DNA of 17,021 nt from DASTQL01 sp035761805 (lineage in GTDB: Bacteria > Actinomycetota > Actinomycetes > Jiangellales > Jiangellaceae): the NCBI GenBank assembly GCA_035761805.1, contig DASTQL010000143.1, forward strand, positions 1-17,021, given 5' to 3'. Positions 1-7,973 of the stretch are shown piece by piece. Both the position numbers and the translations under genes were made by a program. Every line of letters begins with the position of its first letter. Within the stretch, counting starts at the first letter, position 1. A model generated the notes under the pieces. The model saw only the letters and a list, made by a program, of their open reading frames with translations. It ran no database searches and was not told the DNA's origin.

Positions 1-401
1 CGTGGCTGGATGTCGCGCTGGTTTCGCGGTCAGCGTGGGCCGAACTCGCCGGCGTCGTCGAGGCGGTGATCGTCAAGCCGGCCACCAGGCGCGGGTCGGG
101 CTTCCACCCGGAGTTCGTGGCCGTCGTCTTCCGACCCTCGACGAACCACAGGAGCCACGAGCCGCGTGACCGGTGCCGCGATCATCGGGCTCCAGCCACG
201 TGGGCACGGCGGGTACGCGGCCAGGCCCCAGTAACGATCGCATTCGGACCTGTCCCGCTTTGGCCCGGCTCTGACTGTCCCTGGCGGCGCCGCCTCGACT
301 GCCTCCGGTCCGGCGCTTTCCGCCGCTCTCCCTGGACGCGTCCTGGGAGCCGGCTGGAGACTGGTGGCAGGGCCGTGCCCCCGTCGCCGAGAGGGGGAGG
401 C
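1..401. other. Upstream region, no confident gene
   Basis: No gene can be supported here. The frame of the downstream ATPase stays open from base 3, but its translation over this stretch is rich in Arg, Pro and Gly and matches no domain I recognise. The first 80 or so bases read somewhat like the end of a small globular protein (Trp-Leu-Asp-Val-Ala-Leu at the start), which could be the tail of an upstream gene, but no stop codon follows in that frame. The stretch presumably holds the leader and promoter of the operon starting at 402. I could not pick out a convincing -35/-10 pair. Confidence 0.4.
391..400 (+). promoter_or_regulatory. Ribosome binding site fixing the ATPase start
   Basis: GAGGGGGAGG lies directly before the ATG at 402. 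The frame is open far upstream, so this purine-rich site together with the onset of the DUF4062 domain about ten residues in is what decides the start. Spacing is short, one to five bases depending on which purine block pairs with 16S rRNA. Confidence 0.6.
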
Positions 402-3400
402 ATGACCGGGGCGTTGATCCACACACCCGATCAGCGGCTACGGGTGTTCGTCAGCTCGACGCTGGCAGAGCTAGCGGAGGAGCGGGCCGCCGTGCGTGCC
501 GCGATCGAGCGGCTGCAGCTGGCGCCGGTGATGTTCGAGCTCGGCGCACGCCCCCACCCGCCCCGTGAGCTCTACCGCTCGTACCTGGAGCAGAGCCAGG
601 TCTTCGTCGGCATCTACTGGGAGCGGTACGGATGGGTCGCGCCGGGAGAGGCCGTCTCCGGTCTGGAGGACGAGTACCTCCTGTCGGAGGGCATGCCGCG
701 ACTGCTGTACGTCAAGGGGCCGGCACCCGATCGTGAGGCCCGCCTTGACCAGCTCCTGGCGCGTGTCCGGGACGACGACACGGCCTCGTACAAGCCCTTC
801 CGGACCGCGGACGAGCTCGCCCAGCTGGTGGCCTCCGACCTGGGCCTGCTGCTCAGCGAAGGGTTCGTGCGTGGGAGCTCGCCCACGGGCGTGGTCACGT
901 TCCTGGCCACCGACGTCGCCGGCGGCGTCGAGCCGCGACACGCGCCGTCGGACCGTACGGGCTCCCCGCGTCACCGCGAGATCGCTCGGCGGGCCATGAC
1001 GTCGAACGGCGGCCACACCTTCGACGCCGTCGGGACGGGCTCGTGTGGGGCGTTCGCGAATCCGCTGGACGCAGTCCGGGCCGCCATCGAGGTCCAGCGC
1101 GCGGTGGCGGCGTCCTCGGCCGAGGGGGGCGCGGAGGCCATGGCCCCGGCCGGTGTCGCGCTGCACAGTGGCGTGGCAGAAAGGCACGACGGCGCGTACG
1201 TCGGTCCCCCGCTCCAGCGCGTGACCCGGCTGTTGGCTGCCGCGCACGGCGGTCAGGTGCTCCTGTCCGCCGCGGTCGTGGACCTGCTGGGCGACGTCCT
1301 GCCCGCGCCTCTGCAGCTGCGGTCCCTCGGCGCGCACCGGCTGACCGACCTCGGGCCGGCTGAGGAGGTCCACCAGCTGGTCGCGCCGGGACTTCCCGCG
1401 GAGTTCCCTCCGCTACCGACCTCAGAGGTTCGCCGCCACAACCTGCCGGCCGAGCTCAGCAGCTTCGTCGGCAGGGAGCGGGAGCTCTACGACGTCAAGC
1501 GCGCGCTCGGTGAGTCGCGCCTGGTGACCCTCACGGGCGTCGGCGGGTCCGGCAAGTCACGGCTCGCGCTCCAGGCCGCCGCCGATCTGGTGGACGACTT
1601 TCCCGACGGCGCCGCGCTGGTCGAGCTCGCGGCACTCCGAGAGCCAGAGCGGATCCCCGCAGCGGTCGCCGCCGGCCTCGACATCGTCGAGGACCCTCGG
1701 CGGCCGCTCACCGAGACGCTCACCCGCGAGCTGGCGTCCAGGCGTCTCCTCGTCGTCGTCGACAACTGCGAGCACCTCCTGGCCGCCTGTGCCGATCTGG
1801 TGGAGACCCTGCTCCGGGCGGCGCCCGGCCTGCACGTCCTCGCCACGAGCCGGGAGGCGCTCGCCGTGACCGGTGAGGTCATCGTCCCGGTGCCCTCCCT
1901 CGGGATCCCTCCCGCCGACACCGAGGTCTCGGACCTGGAGGCGTTCCCGTCAGTCCGCCTGTTCACCGATCGCGCGCGAGCGGTCCGTGCGAGCTTCTCG
2001 ATCACCCCGGCCAACGCCCCCGCCGTGGTGGACGTCATCACGCACCTGGACGGGATACCACTGGCGATCGAGCTTGCCGCGTCGCGCGTCAAGCTGCTCG
2101 CCGTGGAGCAGATCGCCTCCCGGCTGTCGGACCGCTTCCGGCTGCTCAGCGGCGGGCCCCGAACCGCTCAACCCAGGCAGCGGACGCTGCGGGCGGCCCT
2201 GGACTGGAGCTTCGACCTGCTCTCCGAGGACGAGCAGACCCTGCTCAGACGCCTGTCGGTGTTCATGGGCAGCTGTACCGCGGACGCGGCCACCGTGGTC
2301 TGCGGCGGAGACGGCGCCGTCGCGATGGACGTCCTCGACCTGCTCGGGAGCCTGGTCGACAAGTCCCTCGTCTTCGTCGTGGAGGGCGGGTCCGAGAACC
2401 GGTACGGGCTGCTGGAGACGGTGCGCCAGTACGGAGTTGAACGGCTGGCCGAGGCGGGTGAGGAGGCGGCGACCAGGGCGGCGCACCGCGACTGGTGCCG
2501 CTCCTTGGTCGAAGCCGCCGCCGTCCACGTCCAGGGCGGTGAGGGTCAGGCCGCCTGGCTGGGGCTGCTGGAGGCCGAGCACGACAACATCCAGGCGGCG
2601 CTGGAGTGGTCCCTGACGCTCGACGACGCCGTCGCCGCGCTGCGCATCGCGGTCGGTTCCGCATGGTTCTGGTACCTGCGCGGCCACTGGGACGTGGCAC
2701 GCCGGTGGCTGGAGAAGGGCATCGCCGTGGACGGCGCCGAGCCGGCACTTCGGGCCAGGGCGGGTGCCTGGGCTGCCGTCTTCGCGTGGCGGCGCGGTGA
2801 CCTGGCCCGCGCGGAGGAGCTCGCCCGGACCGCCCTGGACACGCTGGAAGGCAGCGGCAACGAGGGAGAAGGCCTGAGCCTCCTCGCGCTGGCCCTCGGC
2901 GCACTCTCCCGCGTCGAGCACGACTCGGCCGACGGCTACGCCCGCCGAGCGTTGGGCGTGTTCCGCGCCCAGCAGCACTCCTGGGGAGTGACGACGTCCC
3001 TGCTGGTGCTCGCACACGTCGCAGCCAACCGGCGGTCGGGCGACGTGGCCGGCCTGCTGGATGAGTCCTCGGCCCTGTTGAGCGCGGGCGGGGACGCCTG
3101 GGGCCGGGCTCGCGTCCTGAACCTCCGCGGCCAGCAGGCCCTGCGTGCCCTGGACCTCGACCTGGCCGAAGACCTGCTCGAGGCCAGTCGAGCACTCGCC
3201 GTGGAGCTGGGAGATCGCGCCAGCCAGGCGGAGAGCCTGCTCCCGCTCGGGCACGTGCACCTCCTGAGGCGCGAAGATCAGGAGGCGGCCCGCGTGCTCG
3301 GCGAGAACAGGTCGATCGTCGAGGAGCTCCGTGACGCCCACGACCTCGTGCACGCGGACCAGGCACTCGCGCTGCTGGCTCTCGCACGCGGCCACGCCGC

Positions 3401-3698
3401 GGAAGGCGAGGCGCTGCTGGGCGACACCGCCGCGCGGATCGCGCGCATGGGTCGGGCAGCCATGGGGCGTGCCTACGCGATGGGACTGTCGGACCTCTAC
3501 CGGCGAGGCGGCCGGCCGGCTCTCGCCGCCGCGCTCCTGCGCCACGCGCTCTGGCTCCTTGACGCAGGGCAGAACCCTGCCGAGTACGACGCGGCACGTA
3601 CGCAGCTGGCTGCCCTCGAGGCGATCGCTGCCGACGAGACACGCACCGCGCCAACCACCCTGTCAGCCGTCCCTCAGCAAGGGCTGGACCAGCCGTGA
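402..3698 (+). CDS. DUF4062 / cyclase-like / STAND ATPase / TPR signalling protein
   Basis: A large (1098 aa) cytoplasmic multidomain sensor or regulator. Residues about 11-95 are a DUF4062 domain (LRVFVSSTLAELAEER at its start). Residues about 165-330 resemble a class III adenylate/guanylate cyclase domain: VVTFLATDVAGG replaces the usual FTDIEGS-type motif and AHGGQVLLS is intact. The second metal-binding Asp is lost (GTGSCGAF where GDGFFAAF is usual), and the catalytic Asn is Gln (LQRVTRL), so cyclase activity is doubtful. The STAND/NB-ARC ATPase follows, with P-loop GVGGSGKS at 379-386, Walker B LLVVVDNCEH at 449-458, TSREAL near 482 and GIPLAIELAASR near 550. A winged-helix-like segment (RTLRAALDWSFDLLSEDEQ, near 593) leads into Ala/Leu-rich TPR-like helices from about 700 to 1080. 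There is no visible DNA-binding domain, so it is not a classic LuxR/SARP regulator. It is the first gene of an operon with the oxidase. The ligand and output are unknown. Confidence 0.88.
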   Translation: MTGALIHTPDQRLRVFVSSTLAELAEERAAVRAAIERLQLAPVMFELGARPHPPRELYRSYLEQSQVFVGIYWERYGWVAPGEAVSGLEDEYLLSEGMPRLLYVKGPAPDREARLDQLLARVRDDDTASYKPFRTADELAQLVASDLGLLLSEGFVRGSSPTGVVTFLATDVAGGVEPRHAPSDRTGSPRHREIARRAMTSNGGHTFDAVGTGSCGAFANPLDAVRAAIEVQRAVAASSAEGGAEAMAPAGVALHSGVAERHDGAYVGPPLQRVTRLLAAAHGGQVLLSAAVVDLLGDVLPAPLQLRSLGAHRLTDLGPAEEVHQLVAPGLPAEFPPLPTSEVRRHNLPAELSSFVGRERELYDVKRALGESRLVTLTGVGGSGKSRLALQAAADLVDDFPDGAALVELAALREPERIPAAVAAGLDIVEDPRRPLTETLTRELASRRLLVVVDNCEHLLAACADLVETLLRAAPGLHVLATSREALAVTGEVIVPVPSLGIPPADTEVSDLEAFPSVRLFTDRARAVRASFSITPANAPAVVDVITHLDGIPLAIELAASRVKLLAVEQIASRLSDRFRLLSGGPRTAQPRQRTLRAALDWSFDLLSEDEQTLLRRLSVFMGSCTADAATVVCGGDGAVAMDVLDLLGSLVDKSLVFVVEGGSENRYGLLETVRQYGVERLAEAGEEAATRAAHRDWCRSLVEAAAVHVQGGEGQAAWLGLLEAEHDNIQAALEWSLTLDDAVAALRIAVGSAWFWYLRGHWDVARRWLEKGIAVDGAEPALRARAGAWAAVFAWRRGDLARAEELARTALDTLEGSGNEGEGLSLLALALGALSRVEHDSADGYARRALGVFRAQQHSWGVTTSLLVLAHVAANRRSGDVAGLLDESSALLSAGGDAWGRARVLNLRGQQALRALDLDLAEDLLEASRALAVELGDRASQAESLLPLGHVHLLRREDQEAARVLGENRSIVEELRDAHDLVHADQALALLALARGHAAEGEALLGDTAARIARMGRAAMGRAYAMGLSDLYRRGGRPALAAALLRHALWLLDAGQNPAEYDAARTQLAALEAIAADETRTAPTTLSAVPQQGLDQP

Positions 3699-3706
3699 GG
3701 AGAAGC

Positions 3707-5296
3707 ATGTCCGATCAGACCCACCACATGTCCGTCCATGGGGACCTGTTCCCACAGGACGTCGCCGGGCTCCCCGAGGCGATCCCGGCTCCGGTCGTCC
3801 ACCTGTCCGACGGTGCCGTGCTCTCGCTGCGCATCGCCCCTGTACGGAAGACCATCGCCGGTGGACCGGTACGGATGCTCAGCTACAACGGATCGATCCC
3901 GGGACCGCTGCTGCGGGTCCGGCAGGGGACGAGCGTCACGGTCGAGGTGACGAACGACGCCGACCTCGAGCAGACCGTCCACTGGCACGGCCTGCGGCTG
4001 GACAACCGCTTCGACGGAGTCCCGTACGTGACCCAGCCGGCGATCCCCGTCGGCGGGCGGTTCACCTACCAGCTGCAGTTCCCCGACCCGGGCCTGTACT
4101 GGTACCACCCGCACTTCCGCGAGGACTACAGCCAGGAGATGGGGCTGTCGGGTCAGATCATCGTGGACCCGGTCGACCCAGACTACTGGCCTCCCGTGAA
4201 CCGGGAGATCGCCCTGACCGTCGACGACGTGCTGCTCGAGCACGGTCGCATGCCGGCCTTCCACCGCTCCGGCCCGACGCACACGATGATGGGGCGCTTC
4301 GGCACCGTCATGCTCGTCGGCGGCGAGACCGACCCGTCGTTCGACGTGACGGCCGGCGAGGTCGTGCGTCTCTACCTCACCGACACCGCCAACACACGCA
4401 TCTTCAACCTCGGCGTCAGCGGCGCGAGGCTCAAGCTGGTCGGTGGCGACAGCGGACGATACGAGCACGAGGAGCTCGTCGACGCGGTCATGATCGCTCC
4501 GTCGGAACGGGCGATCGTGGACGTCCTCGTCGACCGTCCGGGTCACGTGGTGCTCGAACAACGCACCCCCGATGGGACCTCCACGCTCGCGACCCTCGTG
4601 GTCGGCGAGGGCGGCGTCTCACCCTCGTTCGCCGATGACTTCGCGGAGCTGCGCGTGGACCCGCAGCTCACCGCCGCGCGAAGCAGGCTGGCACCGCACC
4701 TCGAGCGCGACCCGGACAAGCACCTGACGTTCTCCGGCTCGATGGACATGGGCGACATGGACATGGGCGACATGGACATGGGCTCGATGCACGGTCACGG
4801 TGCGGGGGCGATGACGCACCACGGCATGGCCGACCATCAGCCGGGACCGGATGCCGAGACCGGCGACGGCATCGAGTGGACGGACACGATGCCGGAGATG
4901 AACGTGATGTCCGACCGCTCCAACATGCAGTGGAAGATCATCGATCTGGCGACCGGGGCGAGCAACCAGGACATCTCCTGGCAGTTCCACGTCGGCGACC
5001 GCGTCAAGATCCGCCTCGACAACTCCGCGGGATCCGACCACGACATGCACCACCCGTTCCACCTCCATGGAGCCGGTCGGTTCCTCGTCCTCTCCCGTGC
5101 GGGCGTCACCGAGCCGAACCTGGTGTGGAAGGACACCGTGCTGGTCCGGGCCGGCCAGGTCGTCGACGTGCTCTTCGACGCCAGCAACCCCGGGCGGTGG
5201 ATGGCCCACTGCCACATCGCCGAGCACAACGAGAGCGGGATGATGTTCAGCTTCGACGTGCTGCCGCTTCCCGGCCCCTCGGAGGACACGCCGTGA
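3707..5296 (+). CDS. Multicopper oxidase with Met/His-rich insert
   Basis: A 529-residue multicopper oxidase, expected to couple one-electron oxidation of a substrate (Cu(I), a phenol or another metal) to reduction of oxygen to water. All four copper-binding motifs are present: HWHG at 92-95, HPH at 134-136, HHPFHLHG at 448-455 and HCHIAEH at 501-507 with axial Met512. Between the second and third cupredoxin domains, about residues 346-378, is a Met/His-rich insert (three MDMGD/S units, then MHGHG and THHGM), reminiscent of the Met-rich segment of CueO-type cuprous oxidases. No Sec or Tat signal peptide is visible, so the protein may be cytoplasmic, unusual for copper-detoxifying members. The start is the ATG at 3707, preceded by AGGAG. 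A GTG at 3695 overlapping the ATPase stop is the alternative and adds four residues. The 8-bp gap to the ATPase gene and the 4-bp overlap with the next gene indicate one operon. The substrate cannot be told from sequence. Confidence 0.93.
   Translation: MSDQTHHMSVHGDLFPQDVAGLPEAIPAPVVHLSDGAVLSLRIAPVRKTIAGGPVRMLSYNGSIPGPLLRVRQGTSVTVEVTNDADLEQTVHWHGLRLDNRFDGVPYVTQPAIPVGGRFTYQLQFPDPGLYWYHPHFREDYSQEMGLSGQIIVDPVDPDYWPPVNREIALTVDDVLLEHGRMPAFHRSGPTHTMMGRFGTVMLVGGETDPSFDVTAGEVVRLYLTDTANTRIFNLGVSGARLKLVGGDSGRYEHEELVDAVMIAPSERAIVDVLVDRPGHVVLEQRTPDGTSTLATLVVGEGGVSPSFADDFAELRVDPQLTAARSRLAPHLERDPDKHLTFSGSMDMGDMDMGDMDMGSMHGHGAGAMTHHGMADHQPGPDAETGDGIEWTDTMPEMNVMSDRSNMQWKIIDLATGASNQDISWQFHVGDRVKIRLDNSAGSDHDMHHPFHLHGAGRFLVLSRAGVTEPNLVWKDTVLVRAGQVVDVLFDASNPGRWMAHCHIAEHNESGMMFSFDVLPLPGPSEDTP
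4742..4786 (+). repeat. Three tandem 15-bp units in the oxidase gene
   Basis: Two identical copies of ATGGACATGGGCGAC and a third ending in TCG run back to back, encoding MDMGD-MDMGD-MDMGS. The repeat lies in the Met/His-rich linker of the multicopper oxidase and keeps the frame, so copy number could change without breaking the gene. It adds candidate Cu(I) ligands (Met-X-Met). Confidence 0.9.
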
Positions 5297-6003
5297 CCGA
5301 CAAGACCATCGCCTTCGTGCTCTACCCGGGGCTGACCCCGCTGGACCTCATCGGCCCGCTGCAGGTGCTGTCCGGCCTCGAGACCGCCGAGGCGATGTTC
5401 GGCCTCCAGTCCCGTCACCACGTCGTGGTCGTCGCCGAGACCCTCGACGCGGTCCCGACGGACACCCCCGTCCGGGTCGCCGCGACCTCCACCCTGGACG
5501 AGGTGCCGGGACCGGACGTCGTCGTCGTCCCCGGCGGGGGGGCGCCGACGCTCCGCCAACTTGCCAACCCCGTCCTCCTCGACTACCTGCGCGCGGTCGA
5601 CCGCAGCGCCGAGCGCGTGGTCTCCGTGTGCACAGGGGCGCTCCTGCTCGCGGGCGCCGGTCTGCTGCAGGGACGCCGGGCCACCACACACTGGGCCTAC
5701 CACCGGTTCCTCGACCGACTCGGGGCGACCTACGTGCCGGAACGGTGGGTGGAGGACGGGCGGTACCTGACCGGCGCCGGCGTGTCGGCCGGGATCGACG
5801 TGGCCCTGAAGCTCACGGCCACGCTGGCCGGCGACGACCTCGCCAGGGCAGTGCAGCTGGGGATCGAGTACGACCCCCACCCGCCGCACGGTCCGATCGA
5901 CTGGTCCCAGGTGGACCGCGACAGCCTGGCGGCCCGGGTCGAGGGTTTCGCGAACGAGGCGCTGGCCGCACATCCGTCGATGCTCGCCCGGCTCCTCGGC
6001 TGA
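5293..6003 (+). CDS. DJ-1/PfpI family protein, isonitrile hydratase-like
   Basis: A 236-residue DJ-1/PfpI (ThiJ-like, class I glutamine amidotransferase fold) protein. The nucleophile-elbow cysteine is Cys113 in SVCTGALLLAGAGLL, followed by the LLQGRRATTHW segment typical of the isonitrile hydratase / GlxA N-domain branch. The N-terminus FVLYPGLTPLDLIGPLQVL carries Asp18, at about the position of the catalytic Asp in the Pseudomonas isonitrile hydratase InhA, which turns isonitriles into N-formamides. There is no C-terminal AraC helix-turn-helix, so it is an enzyme-type rather than GlxA-type regulator member. The GTG start at 5293 overlaps the oxidase TGA (GTGA) and has GGAGG upstream, implying translational coupling. 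The DJ-1 family is wide (hydratases, glyoxalases, chaperone-like), so substrate assignment is tentative. Confidence 0.87.
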   Translation: MTDKTIAFVLYPGLTPLDLIGPLQVLSGLETAEAMFGLQSRHHVVVVAETLDAVPTDTPVRVAATSTLDEVPGPDVVVVPGGGAPTLRQLANPVLLDYLRAVDRSAERVVSVCTGALLLAGAGLLQGRRATTHWAYHRFLDRLGATYVPERWVEDGRYLTGAGVSAGIDVALKLTATLAGDDLARAVQLGIEYDPHPPHGPIDWSQVDRDSLAARVEGFANEALAAHPSMLARLLG

Positions 6004-6058
6004 CACTTGGCAGAGGTCGCCGCGGCGAACGTGGTCGATTCGGTCGAGGGACGGCCAA

Positions 6059-6091
6059 GGGCGGGGGGGAGGCCGAGCCTCCCGCCCGCCC
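6059..6091. terminator. GC-rich hairpin after the oxidase operon
   Basis: Arms GGGCGGGGGGGAGGC (6059-6073) and GCCTCCCGCCCGCCC (6077-6091) pair over 15 positions with a single mismatch around a CGA loop. It sits 56 bp past the DJ-1 gene stop and also faces the end of the decayed gene on the opposite strand, so it could stop transcription from both sides. There is no T-tract, which is common for actinobacterial terminators. Confidence 0.7.
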
Positions 6092-6149
6092 GGGCTTCGC
6101 GGCTCATGTCAGCCGATCGTGTCGATCTGGGTCTGCGGGTGAGGTGGTC

Positions 6150-6790
6150 GAGCTTTGTTGCGCAACGGGATGAGGTGAAGTTGTGCATGGCGCGTGGCGC
6201 ATCGGCCACCGCGCGGAGGATCTTGTGTTGTCCAGGAGATCACCCGTGGCCGTGTCGAGGAACCGGACCCTGCCCTGGTTGTCGGTGGGGTCGGTCCAGC
6301 GCGCCGCGCCGCCACCGCCCGACTCGTCACCGACGGCGACGACCTCGCCGTCCCAGCCGAAGGTGGAGGAGTGCCAGAGGTCGATGTCTGCCGGGTTGAC
6401 CACCGGGTCGTCGAACGTCCACCTCACGGTTGGTGCCAGGGGGTCGCTGACGTGGTGGCCGGGTCGAGGTGGTACGCCGTCACCGTTGCGGGCACTGGGG
6501 TCGTCAACGGAACGTGGCGTTGGCGCTGTTGCAAGCCCCGCTGCTCTGCGGGGAGTCGACGGACTGGAAGAGCAGTGGCCCATCACGGAAGCGTCGCCCT
6601 GGGCACCGTTGCAGAAGAAGTCCGAGACGAACCTGGGTTCACGGGGCTTGAGACGTCGAGGATGCGGAACCCGGTGTAGTTGCCGGCCACCGCATGCTTG
6701 CCGAAGAAGGCGAGGTCGGACTGTGTGGTGCCGCTCGACTTCGGCGTGTTCGACATGAGGGTGACGAGCGTAGTCAGGGAAGGCGCCCCC
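6150..6790 (-). pseudogene. Decayed LVIVD-repeat protein gene
   Basis: Pieces of one LVIVD-repeat (beta-propeller-like) protein occur in order but in different - strand frames. The first is SDLAFFGKHAVAGNYTGF with RILDVSSPVNP (about 6760-6634). After a frameshift in an AACCC/AGG stretch come FVSDFFCNGAQGDASVMGH (to about 6575) and, after another, LLFQSVDSPQSSGACNSANA (to about 6505), then a stop. A further frame has FDDPVVNPADIDLWHSSTFG and VVAVGDESGGGG (about 6435-6230), and the end shows MHNF and HLIPLRNK split by one more frameshift (about 6195-6155). The breaks look like loss of single bases, several next to C-runs. The centre of the family (the HTHT-type region) and the N-terminus with signal peptide are missing. 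No intact product can be made. Intact members are usually secreted proteins of poorly known function. Sequencing error in homopolymers could explain some breaks but not the missing parts. Confidence 0.8.
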
Positions 6791-6900
6791 CCGGGCCACC
6801 ACCAGGCTGCTCGGGTCATCACGAGGCGCAGACGCCTTGTGAAGGCCCGACGAGGGTGGTGAACGTGGTCAATGCGGGCTGCCGGCCGCCCCCGCAGGCG

Positions 6901-7350
6901 TCAGCCGATCGAGACCGGCACCTCGTTGCTGGCCATCGGGGCGCCGTCGACGGTGCCGACCACCCGGAAGCGGTTCTCCCCGGAGCGGCTGGTCCGCACG
7001 GTGACCCCGAAGGTCCCGTCCTCGCGGCTCGTCGTCGTGACCGGGAACTCCTGCCACTCACCGCCGTCCAGGCTGCGTTCCACCTGTAGGTCGACGCCTC
7101 CCACGGCAGGTTCAAGGTTGCCCTCGAGGCGGACGTCCTGGTTGGCCGAGGCATTGGCAGGATCGGCGGCGAGGCTGATGCCCGGGTCCGGCGTCGCGTC
7201 CTCGGTGGGGATGGGTGCGGCCGTGGCGGCCGCCTCGGGGTCGGCGAGGGCTCCCACCTGCTGCCCCACCACGGCTCCACCGGCGAAGCCGAAGGCCGCC
7301 GCGGTCACGAGGACGGCAGCGACGGCTGGACGAGAGGCACGGGAGGGCAT
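6901..7350 (-). CDS. Small secreted or anchored Ig-like protein
   Basis: A 149-residue protein not assigned to a named family. Residues 1-30 (Arg/Ser start, then AVAAVLVTAAAFGFAGGAVV) form a signal peptide or membrane anchor. An Ala/Pro/Thr-rich linker spans about 35-57. Residues 58-149 have the alternating pattern of a beta-sandwich (VRLEGNLEPAVGGVDLQVER, then SLDGGEWQEF, TFGVTVRTSRSGENRFRVVG, ending NEVPVSIG), as in Ig/fibronectin-like domains that bind or space surface proteins. The start ATG at 7350 has only a weak site (GGGATG) ahead. It lies 45 bp downstream of the Lrp/AsnC gene on the same strand and may share its transcript, though no functional link is evident. Confidence 0.75.
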   Translation of the reverse strand: MPSRASRPAVAAVLVTAAAFGFAGGAVVGQQVGALADPEAAATAAPIPTEDATPDPGISLAADPANASANQDVRLEGNLEPAVGGVDLQVERSLDGGEWQEFPVTTTSREDGTFGVTVRTSRSGENRFRVVGTVDGAPMASNEVPVSIG

Positions 7351-7395
7351 CGCATCCCATTGTCCACCAACGCCGCCCCCTGCATGGCCGTGAGG

Positions 7396-7938
7396 TCAAC
7401 CACGAACCGGTGGGCGTGTCGCCCGACGCCGGGGCCGTTCTGCGGCCACGACCTCGACGAGCGGCTGCACCCGCGGCTCCACGACCGTGGAGAGGGCGAC
7501 GATCGTCGACGTCCGGACGATGTTCTCGTCGCCCACGAGCTCGTCGACCACCCGCTGCAGGTCGTCGTTGTCCCGCGCCACGATCCGGCACAGCAGGTCG
7601 CCCTGCCCGGTGATCGTGTGGACCTCGAGCACCTCCGGGATCCGTGTGAGGTGGGCCGCGACCGCTTCCCGAGCGCCCTGGCGGATCTCCAGCGTCGCGA
7701 ACGCCGTCACGCGGTAGCCGAGGGCTGCCGCGTCCACGCGTGGTCCCAGCGATGCGATCACGCCGCGGGCGAGCATCTTGTCCAGCCGCGACTGGACCGT
7801 GCCGCGTGCGACCCCCAGCCGGCGCGAGGCCTCCAGCACCCCGATGCGCGGCTCCTCGGACAGGAGCCGGAGCAGGTCCGCGTCGAGGCGGTCGATGCCG
7901 GACACATTGTCCAGCATAGACCCGCGAGAACTGCTCAT
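7396..7938 (-). CDS. hpdA: Lrp/AsnC family regulator, HpdA-like
   Basis: A 180-residue feast/famine transcriptional regulator. An N-terminal helix-turn-helix (LDADLLRLLSEEPRIGVLEA, then RRLGVARGTVQSRLDKMLARG, about residues 17-60) is followed by the ligand-binding RAM domain (VTAFATLEI, VHTITGQGDLLCRIVARDND, IVRTSTIVALSTVV). It is transcribed divergently from hppD with about 100 bp between them. In Streptomyces coelicolor an AsnC-type regulator in this arrangement, HpdA, controls hppD and itself, so the same role is inferred and the symbol is by context. The start is uncertain: ATG 7938 is given, with ATG 7917 and GTG 7905 as alternatives, none with a strong ribosome binding site. The C-terminal tail (ERPRRRATRPPVRG) is basic and probably disordered. 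Confidence 0.88.
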   Translation of the reverse strand: MSSSRGSMLDNVSGIDRLDADLLRLLSEEPRIGVLEASRRLGVARGTVQSRLDKMLARGVIASLGPRVDAAALGYRVTAFATLEIRQGAREAVAAHLTRIPEVLEVHTITGQGDLLCRIVARDNDDLQRVVDELVGDENIVRTSTIVALSTVVEPRVQPLVEVVAAERPRRRATRPPVRG

Positions 7939-7961
7939 GTCGTACAAGCTGAACAGTCGAT

Positions 7962-7973
7962 AACCGTACGGTT
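7962..7973. promoter_or_regulatory. Perfect 12-bp palindrome between hpdA-like gene and hppD
   Basis: AACCGTACGGTT is a perfect inverted repeat in the divergent intergenic region, 24 bp before the regulator start and 67 bp before hppD. Its place and symmetry make it a candidate operator for the AsnC-type regulator or another repressor of hppD. A TTGCAC hexamer overlaps its right end (7972-7977) and could be a weak -35 element for hppD, with only a poor -10 match (CACAGT) 17 bp on. Function is inferred. Confidence 0.5.

Noticed and set aside
1..90. Possible tail of a small DNA-binding (MmcQ/YjbR-like) protein
   Set aside because: The faint resemblance covers under 30 residues, lacks the closing motif of that family, and no stop codon follows in frame.
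66..401. Upstream extension of the ATPase frame by 112 codons
   Set aside because: The translation is low-complexity Arg/Pro-rich, no domain is seen, and a ribosome binding site sits directly before the ATG at 402.
1950..3545. Long open frame on the - strand inside the ATPase gene (531 codons)
   Set aside because: It is antisense to clear STAND/TPR coding sequence, shows no domain, and long antisense frames are expected in DNA this GC-rich.
6007..6758. Several + strand open frames between the DJ-1 gene and the secreted protein
   Set aside because: They are antisense to the decayed LVIVD gene and carry no recognisable protein features or ribosome binding sites.
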